From Acididesulfobacillus acetoxydans (GTDB lineage Bacteria; Bacillota; Desulfitobacteriia; Desulfitobacteriales; Desulfitobacteriaceae), in NCBI RefSeq assembly GCF_900016645.1, contig NZ_CDGJ01000117.1: 22,946 nt of DNA; one strand, written 5' to 3'. The notes under the pieces were generated by a model. It was given only the letters and a program-made list of their open reading frames with translations. It searched no databases and was not told where the DNA came from. The position numbers and the translations under genes are program-made. Position 1 is the stretch's first letter. Each line of letters opens with the position of its first letter. This document shows, piece by piece, positions 7,395 through 15,645 of the stretch.

Positions 7395-8235
7395 GCGGAT
7401 CGACCCTTATAAGGTTCTTGTCGACATCGGACCGGTGCAGATGAGTATATGGGCCGGACGCAAGGGTGAACCCTTGGGACGCGAATGGCGCAAACTGGAG
7501 AATCTGGTCAAGGAGTGGTTAGCCGATATCCGGCGTTATCTGCCGGAGGTGAAAAAGCCATGGCCTCAGCTTAACGACCTTGCCGAATATAACAGGGTGG
7601 TACAAAAAATGCACGCTGCGGTTAGAGACACCGGGGATCCCAGCCTGACTTCTATGGCCGCTGTGGCTGGCACTTTAGCCGGCATGACCTGTGAATATTT
7701 GGTCTATAAAGGGGCGACCAAAGTCCTGGTTAACAATGGCGGTGACCTTGCCATTTTCCTAGGCAAAGAGGAGAAGACCAAAGTTGGGATTGTTCCCCGT
7801 CTGGGGGTGGCTCCATCTCATTATTTAGAGGTGAAAGGGGGGAGTAAGATAGGCGGGGTGGCGACCAGCGGTAGGGGCGGTCGCAGTTTTACGCTCGGGA
7901 TTGCCGATGCCGCCGTAGCGATTGCTGCTAGACCGGAGGTTGCTGATGCCTGTGCCACTGTACTGGGTAATGCCGTCAATGTGGATTCCGTGCTGATTGA
8001 GCGGCGACCGGCCAGGGAAATCGATCCGGATACCGATATCCCCCGGCTTCTGGTAACAACGGCTGTTGCACCCTTGTCGGTAGAATTAAGGACGGAGGCA
8101 TTGGACCGGGGATTGCAGAGAGCCCGTCGGTTGGTCCAAGACAAGTTGCTTCTGGGGGCTGTCTTGTTTTTGAATGGGGATATGCGCCAGTATCCGGAGG
8201 ATCTTGTTCGCCCGGTGACCGCCTCCGGGTCCTGA
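7387..8235 (+). CDS. UPF0280 family protein (ApbE-like flavin transferase fold)
   Basis: A 282-aa protein of the UPF0280 family, related in fold to the FAD:protein FMN transferase ApbE. Seen motifs are VNNGGD at residues 115-120 and a GGVATSGRGGRSFTLGIADAA stretch starting near residue 156, both hallmarks of the family, with a DACATVLGNAVNVDS segment after. The start ATG 7387 overlaps the hnr stop by 8 nt, and AAGGGAGAG lies just upstream, so it should be translated together with hnr. The function of UPF0280 is not established. Adjacency to a flavin/iron-sulfur reductase suggests flavin handling or modification of Hnr, which is inference only. A decayed second copy is found at about 9675-10020. 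Confidence 0.85.
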   Translation: MLKRIDPYKVLVDIGPVQMSIWAGRKGEPLGREWRKLENLVKEWLADIRRYLPEVKKPWPQLNDLAEYNRVVQKMHAAVRDTGDPSLTSMAAVAGTLAGMTCEYLVYKGATKVLVNNGGDLAIFLGKEEKTKVGIVPRLGVAPSHYLEVKGGSKIGGVATSGRGGRSFTLGIADAAVAIAARPEVADACATVLGNAVNVDSVLIERRPAREIDPDTDIPRLLVTTAVAPLSVELRTEALDRGLQRARRLVQDKLLLGAVLFLNGDMRQYPEDLVRPVTASGS

Positions 8236-8317
8236 ATGACAACCCGGTTCACGCTGGGGGGTAAGACCAGCTATTGTAATTGAAAGATTCAAAAGAATTG
8301 GAGAAAGGGGAATGCTC

Positions 8318-9658
8318 ATGAATATCTCACAGAGGCTGGACAGACTGCCGGTGACCCGCACACTTTGGAAAGTATTATTCCTCACAGGAATCGGTTGGCT
8401 TTTTGATGCTATGGATCAAGGTATGGTGGCCGGAGTGATGGCGGGTATCGGCAAAGAGTGGCAGCTGTTGCCATCTCAACTAGGGTTAATTGGCAGTATC
8501 GGAGCGGTCGGGTTAGCTATCGGGGCGGCTCTGGCCGGCATGTCGGCAGATAAATGGGGTCGGCGGGTCATAATCATGTTTACACTTATTCTTTACGGAG
8601 TCGCCAGCGGATTGACAGGGATTGCGACCAGTTTCGGAATGTTGTTGGTGTTTCGGTTTGTTACAGGGTTGGGTTTGGGAGGCGAATTACCTGCGGCGTC
8701 AACTCTAGTCAGTGAATTTTCACCGTCCGGGGCCCGAGGCCGCATGGTGGTCTTATTGGAAAGCTTTTGGGCATGGGGTTGGATTTTGGCATCTCTAATC
8801 TCTTTTTTACTGATTCCCATTTATGGATGGCGGATTGCCTTCTTCTTGGGCGCTGTGCCGGCCCTATACACGGCTTACCTCCGTCGAGGCGTGCCCGAAT
8901 CACCACGATTTTTGGAACAAACAGGAAAGCCGGCGGAGGCTAATTCCATTGTCAGCAAGATGGAGCAGGAAGCAGGGCTTGAGCCTTATCAGAACACAAC
9001 CAAAGATTCCTCGTCGGTGACACCCGGAAAGGCTACTTTAATGGAATTGTGGTCAAAGCCTTTATGGCGCCGTACGTTAGTTTTATGGATTCTTTGGCTA
9101 GGAATTAATTTCGGCTATTACGGTTTTGTGCTTTGGCTTCCGACATTAATGATCGGGAAAGGGTTTGTACTGATGAAAAGTCTGGAATTTACCTTGATTA
9201 TGACTTTAGCTCAGTTGCCGGGTTATTACAGTGCAGCTTATCTGATTGAGAAAATCGGGCGCAAAGCGGTGTTGGTGATTTATTTAGCGGGGACGGCAGT
9301 GGCAGCTTACATGTTAGGACAAAGCACATCAATATCTTCTATTTTGCTTTATGGTTGCTTGCTTTACTTTTTTAGCTTAGGGGCATGGGGTGGAGTATAT
9401 GCTTACACGCCGGAGATGTATCCTACCCGTGCTAGAGGGAGCGGAGCAGGTTGGGCCGCTGCAGTCGGCCGAATTGGAGCGATAGCCGCACCCTATGTCG
9501 TTGGAGTTATGTATCAGTCTTATGGCAAAGTGAAGGGCTATTCATACGTTCTTGGGATGTTAACCATTGCTTTCGCTGTTGTAGCACTGGCTGTCGGCGT
9601 TCTCGGCATTGAGACCAAAGGTCGGACTTTGGATGAAATCAATGAACTGGGGGTCTAA
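8318..9658 (+). CDS. niaP: MFS transporter, NiaP-like (probable nicotinate uptake)
   Basis: A 446-aa major facilitator with the hydrophobic pattern of 12 membrane segments. It has the N-terminal RLDRLP...W.FDAMDQG motif seen in NiaP-type niacin permeases and in aromatic-acid:H+ symporters, the loop 2-3 motif GMSADKWGRRV, RFVTGLGLGGELPA in segment 4, and PESPRFL in the central loop. ATG 8318 is chosen because AAAGGGG at 8304-8310 is 7 nt upstream; ATG 8312 would be 1 nt from it. It follows the UPF0280 gene by about 80 nt and probably imports nicotinate or a related ring compound for the pathway. Substrate is inferred from motif similarity and context. Confidence 0.8.
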   Translation: MNISQRLDRLPVTRTLWKVLFLTGIGWLFDAMDQGMVAGVMAGIGKEWQLLPSQLGLIGSIGAVGLAIGAALAGMSADKWGRRVIIMFTLILYGVASGLTGIATSFGMLLVFRFVTGLGLGGELPAASTLVSEFSPSGARGRMVVLLESFWAWGWILASLISFLLIPIYGWRIAFFLGAVPALYTAYLRRGVPESPRFLEQTGKPAEANSIVSKMEQEAGLEPYQNTTKDSSSVTPGKATLMELWSKPLWRRTLVLWILWLGINFGYYGFVLWLPTLMIGKGFVLMKSLEFTLIMTLAQLPGYYSAAYLIEKIGRKAVLVIYLAGTAVAAYMLGQSTSISSILLYGCLLYFFSLGAWGGVYAYTPEMYPTRARGSGAGWAAAVGRIGAIAAPYVVGVMYQSYGKVKGYSYVLGMLTIAFAVVALAVGVLGIETKGRTLDEINELGV

Positions 9659-9674
9659 GCGGTCAGATTCCCGG

Positions 9675-10020
9675 AATCATCCAATATGTGTATGAGGTTG
9701 TTCGGTCACCGGTGAGCCAACCCTTACTTCGATGGCGGTGGTGTCGGGAAGCATGGCTGAACTGACATGCTTCTCGACAGAAAGAGGCCACTACGGTCTT
9801 GGTGGAGGTGAGCGCACCCGGGTTGGAATTGTACCCCGTTTAGGAGCGCCGCCATCCCGTTTTAACGATGTTATGTGGCTGGGGAGGGGGGTTACCCTCG
9901 GGATAGCCGCCGCTGTCGAAGCTGCCGAAACAAATGTTGCAGAAGCCTGTGCCACCATTATGGGCGATGAGGTAAGCGTTGAAAGCTTTGCCGCAGGAAT
10001 GCGCGACTTAATTTTGGAAA
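9675..10020 (+). pseudogene. Decayed second copy of the UPF0280 gene
   Basis: Residues encoded here align with the intact UPF0280 protein at 7387-8235: LTSMAVVSGSMAELTC matches LTSMAAVAGTLAGMTC, RVGIVPRLGAPPS matches KVGIVPRLGVAPS, and VAEACATIMGDEVSVES matches VADACATVLGNAVNVDS. The N-terminal third is missing. A 1-nt deletion near 9707 shifts the frame between IQYVYEVVR and the LTSM segment. The VNNGGD motif is lost; only a VLVE piece survives in another frame near 9787. The ATSGRGGRS motif is deleted, leaving RGVTLGIA. An open frame from ATG 9732 to 10085 exists but ends inside the next gene, so a functional protein is unlikely. It occupies the same place relative to the second transporter as the intact copy does to the first. 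Confidence 0.8.
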
Positions 10021-10060
10021 ATGGTTTGCGTAATACATTTAGATTAGGAGGAATGCAGTT

Positions 10061-11413
10061 ATGTCGATTGGCTATGGTTCCATGAGTAACCGACTTGATC
10101 GACTGCCTATATCTGGCTTTCATTATAAACTTTTACGGATAAACGGATTTGCGTGGGCTTTTGATGCCTTCGATACAGGTCTCATTACCTTTGTGGTGGC
10201 TGCTTTGGCCAAAGTATGGCAATTGAACACCGGACAAATTAGTCTAATATTAAGTATTGGTTTAGCTGGAATGTTTCTAGGGGCAATTGGTGCCGGAAGG
10301 ATTGCCGATCGACTCGGTCGTAAAACTGTTTTTCAGATCACTATGTTGTTATTTGCCATATCGTCTATTCTATGTGCAATTTCCTGGAACTGGATAGCAT
10401 TACTAGTATTCCGCTTTCTTGTAGGTGTGGGATTAGGTGGCGAAACACCGGTTGTTAATTCAGTCATGGGCGAATTTATACCAGCGGAAAGTCGGGGTAA
10501 GGTACAGGGATTGATTAACACCTTTTGGGCGCTCGGGTGGTTAGCCTCCGCGGTTATTTCCTTCTTTGTGATACCTACTTTAGGATGGCGGTGGGCATTT
10601 ATAGTTGGTGCCCTGCCCGCTTTTTACGTTTGGGTAATACGGAGAAATTTGCCGGAATCACCGCGATGGCTCGTTAAACGGGGTAGATTGGCTGAAGCAG
10701 AAGCAATTGTTAGTGATATGGAAACGCGAGTCAGCAAAGAATTGAATAAACCTTTGCCGGAACCTGTTGCTGATGCCAGAGATGAACAACCGAAGGATCA
10801 TCTGCATGTTGGATTCATTTTAGACAACCATTATCTGCGCCGTACCATTATGTTCTGGATATTATGGTTCATGGCCATGTTTGGGTATTACGGATTATTT
10901 TCATGGATGCCAACATTGTTTGTTAAAGCTGGCCATACGATGATGACATCATTTTTTTATGTATTTATTATGCAATTAGCTTATGTTCCTAATCAGATCT
11001 TGAGTGCTTATCTGATGGACCGGGTTGGTAGAAAATGGTTGTTGACTATTAATCTATTTTTGGCCGGGATTGCCACAGTGGCCTATGGTTGGGCTTTAGG
11101 ACATGGAGTTTCTACTTTGTTTGTAGTCACTTTGGGAGTTTTTGCTTCATTTTTCATTTCGGCAATCTGGGCAATCACTTATACGTACACAACAGAATCA
11201 TATCCGACGGAGTTTAGAGCAACGGGTATCGGAGCGGCTTCTGCCTGGTCGAGAATTGGCTCACTGCTTGCTCCGCTCATTGTCGGATACAGCTTGGCAT
11301 CCATGGGTACATCAGGTGTTTTTATGATTGTGGCTTTTGCGTTTATTATAGCAGGTTTTGTTATTGCTATTTTGGGTGTAGAGACAAAAGGTAAAAAACT
11401 TGATACGATTTGA
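10061..11413 (+). CDS. MFS transporter, NiaP-like, second copy
   Basis: A 450-aa major facilitator, paralogue of the transporter at 8318. It shares the NRLDRLPISGFHYKLL...FDAFDTG opening, which is closer to Bacillus NiaP than the first copy's, along with GRIADRLGRKTVF in the loop 2-3 position, RFLVGVGLGGETPVVNS, and PESPRWLVKRGR. A strong AGGAGG at 10046-10051 sits 9 nt before ATG 10061, inside the end of the degenerate UPF0280 copy. The gene is noticeably A+T-richer than the ndh/hnr block, suggesting a different age or source for the copies. It may transport nicotinate, a hydroxylated derivative, or another cyclic carboxylate. It is the last gene of the cluster; no other + strand gene follows for 1.5 kb. 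Confidence 0.78.
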   Translation: MSIGYGSMSNRLDRLPISGFHYKLLRINGFAWAFDAFDTGLITFVVAALAKVWQLNTGQISLILSIGLAGMFLGAIGAGRIADRLGRKTVFQITMLLFAISSILCAISWNWIALLVFRFLVGVGLGGETPVVNSVMGEFIPAESRGKVQGLINTFWALGWLASAVISFFVIPTLGWRWAFIVGALPAFYVWVIRRNLPESPRWLVKRGRLAEAEAIVSDMETRVSKELNKPLPEPVADARDEQPKDHLHVGFILDNHYLRRTIMFWILWFMAMFGYYGLFSWMPTLFVKAGHTMMTSFFYVFIMQLAYVPNQILSAYLMDRVGRKWLLTINLFLAGIATVAYGWALGHGVSTLFVVTLGVFASFFISAIWAITYTYTTESYPTEFRATGIGAASAWSRIGSLLAPLIVGYSLASMGTSGVFMIVAFAFIIAGFVIAILGVETKGKKLDTI

Positions 11414-11712
11414 GGTAATCAATAAAGCCATTGCTCTGGGGAAATTCACCAATGTCCGGAAACAATTTGTATACTTGATTTCAGTGCTAAAAGTCTAAAA
11501 AATGGCAGCCTCATTCTCATCCGACTACCTATTTGGATTCGCTCAGGCCAACGGGTACCAAAATGGTACCCGTTGTCGCTCTAATGGGAAACGTGCCAGG
11601 GGTCTTTTTTTATTGCGCTTAAGAAGGCGCCACTCCAGAAAAGCATAAAAAAACAGAAGACGATGGAAATCACGGCTATAAAGTGGTAAGGAGCCGCGAC
11701 CGAATAAATTTT
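11414..11712. other. Intergenic region after the transporter, no gene seen
   Basis: About 300 nt between the second transporter and the transposase remnant. Short open frames here have no protein-like character. It contains one perfect palindrome (11549-11575) and a T-run at 11607-11613 that is not directly preceded by a stem. The 27 nt or so left of the ancestral transposase stop (11713) may be the terminal sequence of the old insertion element, but I cannot define its end. Confidence 0.5.
11549..11575. repeat. Perfect 11-bp inverted repeat with 5-nt loop
   Basis: Arms CAACGGGTACC (11549-11559) and GGTACCCGTTG (11565-11575) pair perfectly around AAAAT. It lies 136 nt after the last transporter stop. 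No T-run follows on either strand, so it is not a textbook intrinsic terminator. It could still stop transcription, be a protein-binding site, or belong to the neighbouring insertion-sequence remnant. Confidence 0.75.
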
Positions 11713-12632
11713 CTAGGGATGGCACGGACGGATGACGTAATCCATTCGCCGTGGAATTGAGAGTGCTCGATTTGGACTTCGGCCAGGTCAGCTTTGGAGA
11801 TTTGAACGCCGGTGGGGCAGACGTTGGTGTCGAGCTGACAACGAACCTTCAGTCCCGTGGCGGTGGTGGTGTTGGCAATTAGATTAACGATGACCTCATG
11901 ACTCTCAAGAGGGCGCCCACGCCAGTTTTGCGCGATATGTGAGAAGAGTCGATGCTCAATCTTGTTCCACTTGCTGGTTCCGGGCGGAAAGTGGCAGACA
12001 GCGATTGACAGTCCGGTTTCGTCGGCCAGTTCTTGCAACTGTGTCTTCCAGAGTCGGGAACGCGAACTGTTGCTGCCTCCCCCGTCAGCAGTAATGAGTA
12101 ACTCCTTGGCGTCGGGGTAAGCCGTTCGGCCCATGCTCTGCCACCAGCCCCGAATGCTGGCCACCGCAAAGGTGGCGGTGTCGTGATCGGTACCGACGTT
12201 GACCCAGGCCTCGTTGTGGGTGGGATCGTAGACACCGTAGGGGCTGACCTTGCCGAGTTTGGGAAGGACGAAGTCGTGGGCGCGCACATCCTCCGGCTGT
12301 CCTTTTGGCTGCCACTCGACACCTGCGTTCTTGAAGTCCCCAACCAGATCCTTCTTCTTGGTATCCACCGAGATGACCGGCTGACCGAGTTGCTGATAGG
12401 TGTGGACCCTTTGGTTGATGTAGTGGAACTGGGTGTTACGATCCGGATGTTCAGAACCTTCGTGCGTCTTGCTGGTGGGCTGAAGACTGTATCCTGTTTG
12501 AGCTAGAGTATAAAGTCCGAAAGCTGGCGGTATTGCCTGTCCGGAAATTGCCAGATATAAACCCATGGGCACAACGAATACTACCAGCCGGTTGGCAGGC
12601 AATAAGCGGGCGGTTCTTTTTTTTTTACACAA
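11676..12632 (-). pseudogene. ISAzo13-type DDE transposase remnant, 5'-truncated and frameshifted
   Basis: The - strand frame encodes 318 residues; about residues 43-297 (12506 down to 11742) look like an ISAzo13-family transposase: GYSLQP..KT.EGSEHPDR, VISVDTKKKDLVGDFKN (first Asp), LLITADGGGSNSSRSRLWK (second Asp) and FPPGTSKWNKIEHRLFS (Glu). Full-length relatives are about 400 aa, so the N-terminal part is missing and replaced by an unrelated hydrophobic stretch. At the 3' end the frame leaves the family after FHGEW; restoring one base near 11741 would give NYVIRPCHP and a stop at 11713-11715, so a 1-nt deletion is likely. The catalytic triad survives, but both ends are damaged, so it should be inactive. 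No inverted repeats could be confirmed. Confidence 0.82.
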
Positions 12633-12821
12633 CAGAAAGGTCTGGCTGACCGACCCAATCTACTGGCCACTTCTGTCAAATCAAAGTGCAGACGGCTACA
12701 CCTTCAATCTATGGACACTATGCGGCGGCCCTAATATTTTAATATCAAGTGGGATCGGGAGATATGTCGAGGACGTGCAGAATAATTGGATATTTCAGAT
12801 GGATCGGTAAAAACCGGTGGC

Positions 12822-12851
12822 TTGACAACTTTAGCGATACTGGAATATATT
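12822..12851 (+). promoter_or_regulatory. Sigma-A-type promoter of the regulator/hydantoinase operon
   Basis: A consensus -35 box TTGACA (12822-12827) and a -10-like TATATT (12846-12851) are separated by 18 nt, oriented toward the XRE-cupin gene 147 nt downstream. It is the best promoter match in this part of the window. Confidence 0.7.
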
Positions 12852-12866
12852 ACAGTATAACAGTAA
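12837..12866 (+). promoter_or_regulatory. Operator-like half-sites overlapping the -10 box
   Basis: ATACTG (12837-12842) and its inverse CAGTAT (12853-12858) flank the -10 box at 10-nt spacing, and a third half-site CAGTAA follows at 12861-12866. A protein bound here would block the promoter. The adjacent XRE-cupin regulator is the natural candidate, which would make the operon autoregulated; this is inference. Confidence 0.5.
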
Positions 12867-12998
12867 TAAAAATAAATCTGATATGGGACAGGCGAATGAA
12901 ATCGCTTTGCTAGCGTCATTACTTCTACTCTACGTATTTCGCGACGGTAGGACAGAATCGCTTGGTAACGACATCACAGTAAGGAGTAAAGTTTTACG

Positions 12999-13556
12999 TT
13001 GGAGAGTGTTTTACAGGGCATTTATGAGAAGATTAGGTTATTGCGCAAACAGAAAAAAATGACTCTGAAGGAGATGAGCGAGAAAACTGGTTTCTCGGTG
13101 AGTTTTCTATCGCAAGTTGAGAACGGAAGCAGTTCTCTCGCCATTACATCCTTGCAAAAAATCTCCGAAGCCCTAAATGTTCCCATCTCCTCCTTTTTCG
13201 AGGAGCCTATGAATAATACTTTCACTACTCGGGGAGCAGAACGCAGATTTTTCCGAATCGAACATTCCAACTTGCTGTATGCTCGATTGGCCGGAAATTT
13301 TCAAGGACAAGTGTTGGAACCACTCTACGTGACGCTTGAGCCCAAAAAGACGGTAGGTAGATACAACCACCATGGCGAGGAATTCTACTACGTATTGCAA
13401 GGTGAGGTCGTGGTTACTGTTAATAACAAAAAATACGTATTGCAAGAAGGGGATAGCATTCATCTACCTTCTATTTTGAAGCATTCCATGAGAAATCCAA
13501 CTGATAAGCCGGTACACATGATTGCGGTCCTCACCCCCGCCATATTCCAGGGGTAA
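12999..13556 (+). CDS. XRE-family transcriptional regulator with C-terminal cupin domain
   Basis: A 185-aa regulator. Residues about 8-62 form an XRE helix-turn-helix (KKMTLKEMSEKTGFSVSFLSQ as recognition region, then ENGSSSLAITSLQKISEAL). Residues about 105-180 form a cupin sensor domain with NHHGEEFYYVLQGEV and GDSIHLPSILKHSM, carrying the usual cupin metal-ligand-type His and Glu residues. Proteins of this layout often control small-molecule catabolic operons, with the cupin sensing the substrate. The start is TTG 12999; AAGGAG lies at 12981-12986 and no better in-frame start exists. It is followed after 43 nt by hyuA and probably controls it, from the promoter at 12822. Confidence 0.88.
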   Translation: MESVLQGIYEKIRLLRKQKKMTLKEMSEKTGFSVSFLSQVENGSSSLAITSLQKISEALNVPISSFFEEPMNNTFTTRGAERRFFRIEHSNLLYARLAGNFQGQVLEPLYVTLEPKKTVGRYNHHGEEFYYVLQGEVVVTVNNKKYVLQEGDSIHLPSILKHSMRNPTDKPVHMIAVLTPAIFQG

Positions 13557-13599
13557 AATTGGTTGACGGATTGACGAACTTTGCAAGGAGGTTTTATGG

Positions 13600-15642
13600 A
13601 TGCGAGTAGCGGTGGATATTGGAGGAACATTTACCGATCTATTCTACTTGGATGATCAGAATCAGATTGGCATGGCGAAGTGTGATACCACCCCGCCGAA
13701 CTATGATGAAGGAGTTATTGATGTCATCAGTCGAACTCGGATTCCTGGCGAACTGATAGATACTTTTATTCACGGAACAACAGTGATCATCAACGCTCTA
13801 ACGGAGAGAAAAGGAGTCAAGACTGGACTAATCACCACTAAGGGTTTCCGGGATGTGCTAGAGATTGCTCGCGGTAACCGACCCGATTTATTTAACGTAC
13901 GCTACCAAAAGCCAGAGCCATTTGTGCCTCGCTACTTGAGACTGGAAGTCAGCGAGCGCCTTAATTATAAGGGGGAAGTGTTGGTGGCGCTTGCAGAAGA
14001 GGAAGTGAGGGCAGCCGTAGCCCAACTACAAGCCGAAGCTGTGCAAGCGATTGCGGTGGCTTTTCTGCATGCCTATACCAATCCGGTACACGAAATGTTG
14101 GCATTGCAAATTATCAAGGAGGTTTGGCCGGAAGTAGAGGTTACGGCTTCGCATCAGGTTACGAACGAGTGGCGGGAGTATGAAAGGACCAGTACGGCGG
14201 TTTTGAACGCTTATGTGAAACCTATTGCTGCCTCCTATATCGACCGCTTGGATAATCATTTGCGCAACATTCGGGTGAGGGGTAATAAGTATATCATGCA
14301 GTCCAATTCGGGTACAACGACGTTTGCTCAGGCTAAGGAAACCCCTATCAATATGCTTGAATCCGGTCCAGTGGCAGGAGTATTCGGTTCGGTGGTCCTA
14401 GGAAAGATGCTAAAAGAGCAGAATATCATTGCCTTTGATATCGGTGGCACAACGGCTAAATGCTCCCTGATAGACCGCGGAGAAGTCAAAGTGACGACGG
14501 ATTATCACATCGAACGTAATGAACGCAGCGCTGGCTATCCGGTTAAGGTACCGGTGGTGGATATCGTGGAGATCGGCAATGGGGGAGGCTCTATCGCCTG
14601 GATTGACGATGCCGGACTTCTAAAGGTAGGCCCGCAGTCAGCTGGGGCGCTTCCCGGTCCGGTAGCCTACGGTAAGGGCGGAGAGGATCCCACGACGACG
14701 GATGCCAACCTTGTGGCGGGGAGACTGGATCCTGGGAATTTCGAAAATAAAGTGGACATGGAGGCTGTAAGAGCCGCTATTCAGAAAAGGATTGCTCAAC
14801 CACTCCACGTGTCTGTAGATGAGGCAGCTTTAGGAATTATTCGGATAGCAAATTCAAATATGCTAAATGCCTTGAAACTTGTGTCTGTCCGCAAGGGCTA
14901 TGATCCCACCGAGTTTGTTCTGGTGGCTTTCGGGGGCGGTGGTCCTATGCACGCCATGGCTTTAGCCAAAGAGCTTGGGGTCCGTAAGGTGGTCATCCCG
15001 GTCGGCGCTTCCGTATTCGCCGCTTGGGGTATGTTGATGACGGACCTGAGACATGACTATATCCAAACTTACATTCGCCGCGTTCACGGCATTAACCTTG
15101 GTGAGGTTAACGAGGCATGGAAACGCCTGGAGGATCAAGCGCTGAATCAGTTTCGGGAAGGCGGATTTTCCGCTGAACAGGTAGTTCACGTTCGGTACGC
15201 GGACATGCGTTATGTCGGTCAGGAACATACGGTCAAGGTTCCGATGGCGAGCGGGCGTATTGATGAACTGGGAATGGGAGCCATGGTGGATAGCTTTCAT
15301 GAATTACACGAAAAGTACTACACCTTCAAGCTTAGCGAATCAGCCACGGAAATTGTCAATCTTCACCTCACGTCGTTCGGCCTGGTTCCGAAACCGGAGC
15401 TACCCAAGCTAGAAACCGTAGGGGACAATGCGGAGCGGTGCCTCAAGGAAACAAGGCCTGTCCTGTTCGAAGGCGAAGGCTGGGTGGATACTAAGGTTTA
15501 TTTCCGAGATCGGTTGAATCCCGAAAGCGTGATTAGCGGCCCGGCGATTGTAGAAGAACCGTCATCTTCAATGATTCTCTATCCGGGCCAGGTCTTGACT
15601 GTTGATGCCTATGGCAACTTAATCGCTACGACGGGGGTGTAA
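13600..15642 (+). CDS. hyuA: Hydantoinase/oxoprolinase family protein, A subunit
   Basis: A 680-aa ATP-binding subunit of the HyuA/N-methylhydantoinase A/5-oxoprolinase/acetone carboxylase-beta family. It opens with the actin-like phosphate motif DIGGTFTD at residues 5-12, followed by HGTTVIINALTERKG, TKGFRDVLEIARGNRPDLFN and VSERLNYKGE. The second nucleotide-binding half contains IAFDIGGTTAKCSLI and a VAFGGGGPMHA motif. Length is typical. ATG 13600 follows AAGGAGG (13585-13591) by 8 nt. With HyuB, encoded 3 nt downstream, it should form an ATP-dependent enzyme hydrolysing a cyclic amide or related ring, or carboxylating a ketone. The exact substrate cannot be read from sequence. Confidence 0.92.
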   Translation: MRVAVDIGGTFTDLFYLDDQNQIGMAKCDTTPPNYDEGVIDVISRTRIPGELIDTFIHGTTVIINALTERKGVKTGLITTKGFRDVLEIARGNRPDLFNVRYQKPEPFVPRYLRLEVSERLNYKGEVLVALAEEEVRAAVAQLQAEAVQAIAVAFLHAYTNPVHEMLALQIIKEVWPEVEVTASHQVTNEWREYERTSTAVLNAYVKPIAASYIDRLDNHLRNIRVRGNKYIMQSNSGTTTFAQAKETPINMLESGPVAGVFGSVVLGKMLKEQNIIAFDIGGTTAKCSLIDRGEVKVTTDYHIERNERSAGYPVKVPVVDIVEIGNGGGSIAWIDDAGLLKVGPQSAGALPGPVAYGKGGEDPTTTDANLVAGRLDPGNFENKVDMEAVRAAIQKRIAQPLHVSVDEAALGIIRIANSNMLNALKLVSVRKGYDPTEFVLVAFGGGGPMHAMALAKELGVRKVVIPVGASVFAAWGMLMTDLRHDYIQTYIRRVHGINLGEVNEAWKRLEDQALNQFREGGFSAEQVVHVRYADMRYVGQEHTVKVPMASGRIDELGMGAMVDSFHELHEKYYTFKLSESATEIVNLHLTSFGLVPKPELPKLETVGDNAERCLKETRPVLFEGEGWVDTKVYFRDRLNPESVISGPAIVEEPSSSMILYPGQVLTVDAYGNLIATTGV

Positions 15643-15645
15643 ACA

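Larger units (their letters stand above)
12633..12998. other. Intergenic region with promoter, no convincing gene
   Basis: About 366 nt between the transposase remnant and the XRE-cupin regulator. A run of ten T lies just outside it at 12617-12626. An open frame across 12565-12810 (+) shows no recognisable protein features. The right half holds the promoter and operator-like repeats of the downstream operon. The untranslated leader after that promoter is about 140 nt. Confidence 0.5.

Noticed and set aside
9732..10085. A functional 117-aa protein from ATG 9732
   Set aside because: It lacks the UPF0280 motifs, is frameshifted from its upstream homology, has no ribosome binding site and runs 25 nt into the next gene.
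11549..11613. Intrinsic terminator after the second transporter
   Set aside because: The perfect stem is not followed by T residues, and the T-run at 11607 is 32 nt away without a stem of its own; listed as an inverted repeat instead.
12565..12810. 81-codon + strand open frame
   Set aside because: No ribosome binding site, no protein-like pattern, and it overlaps the transposase remnant and promoter region.
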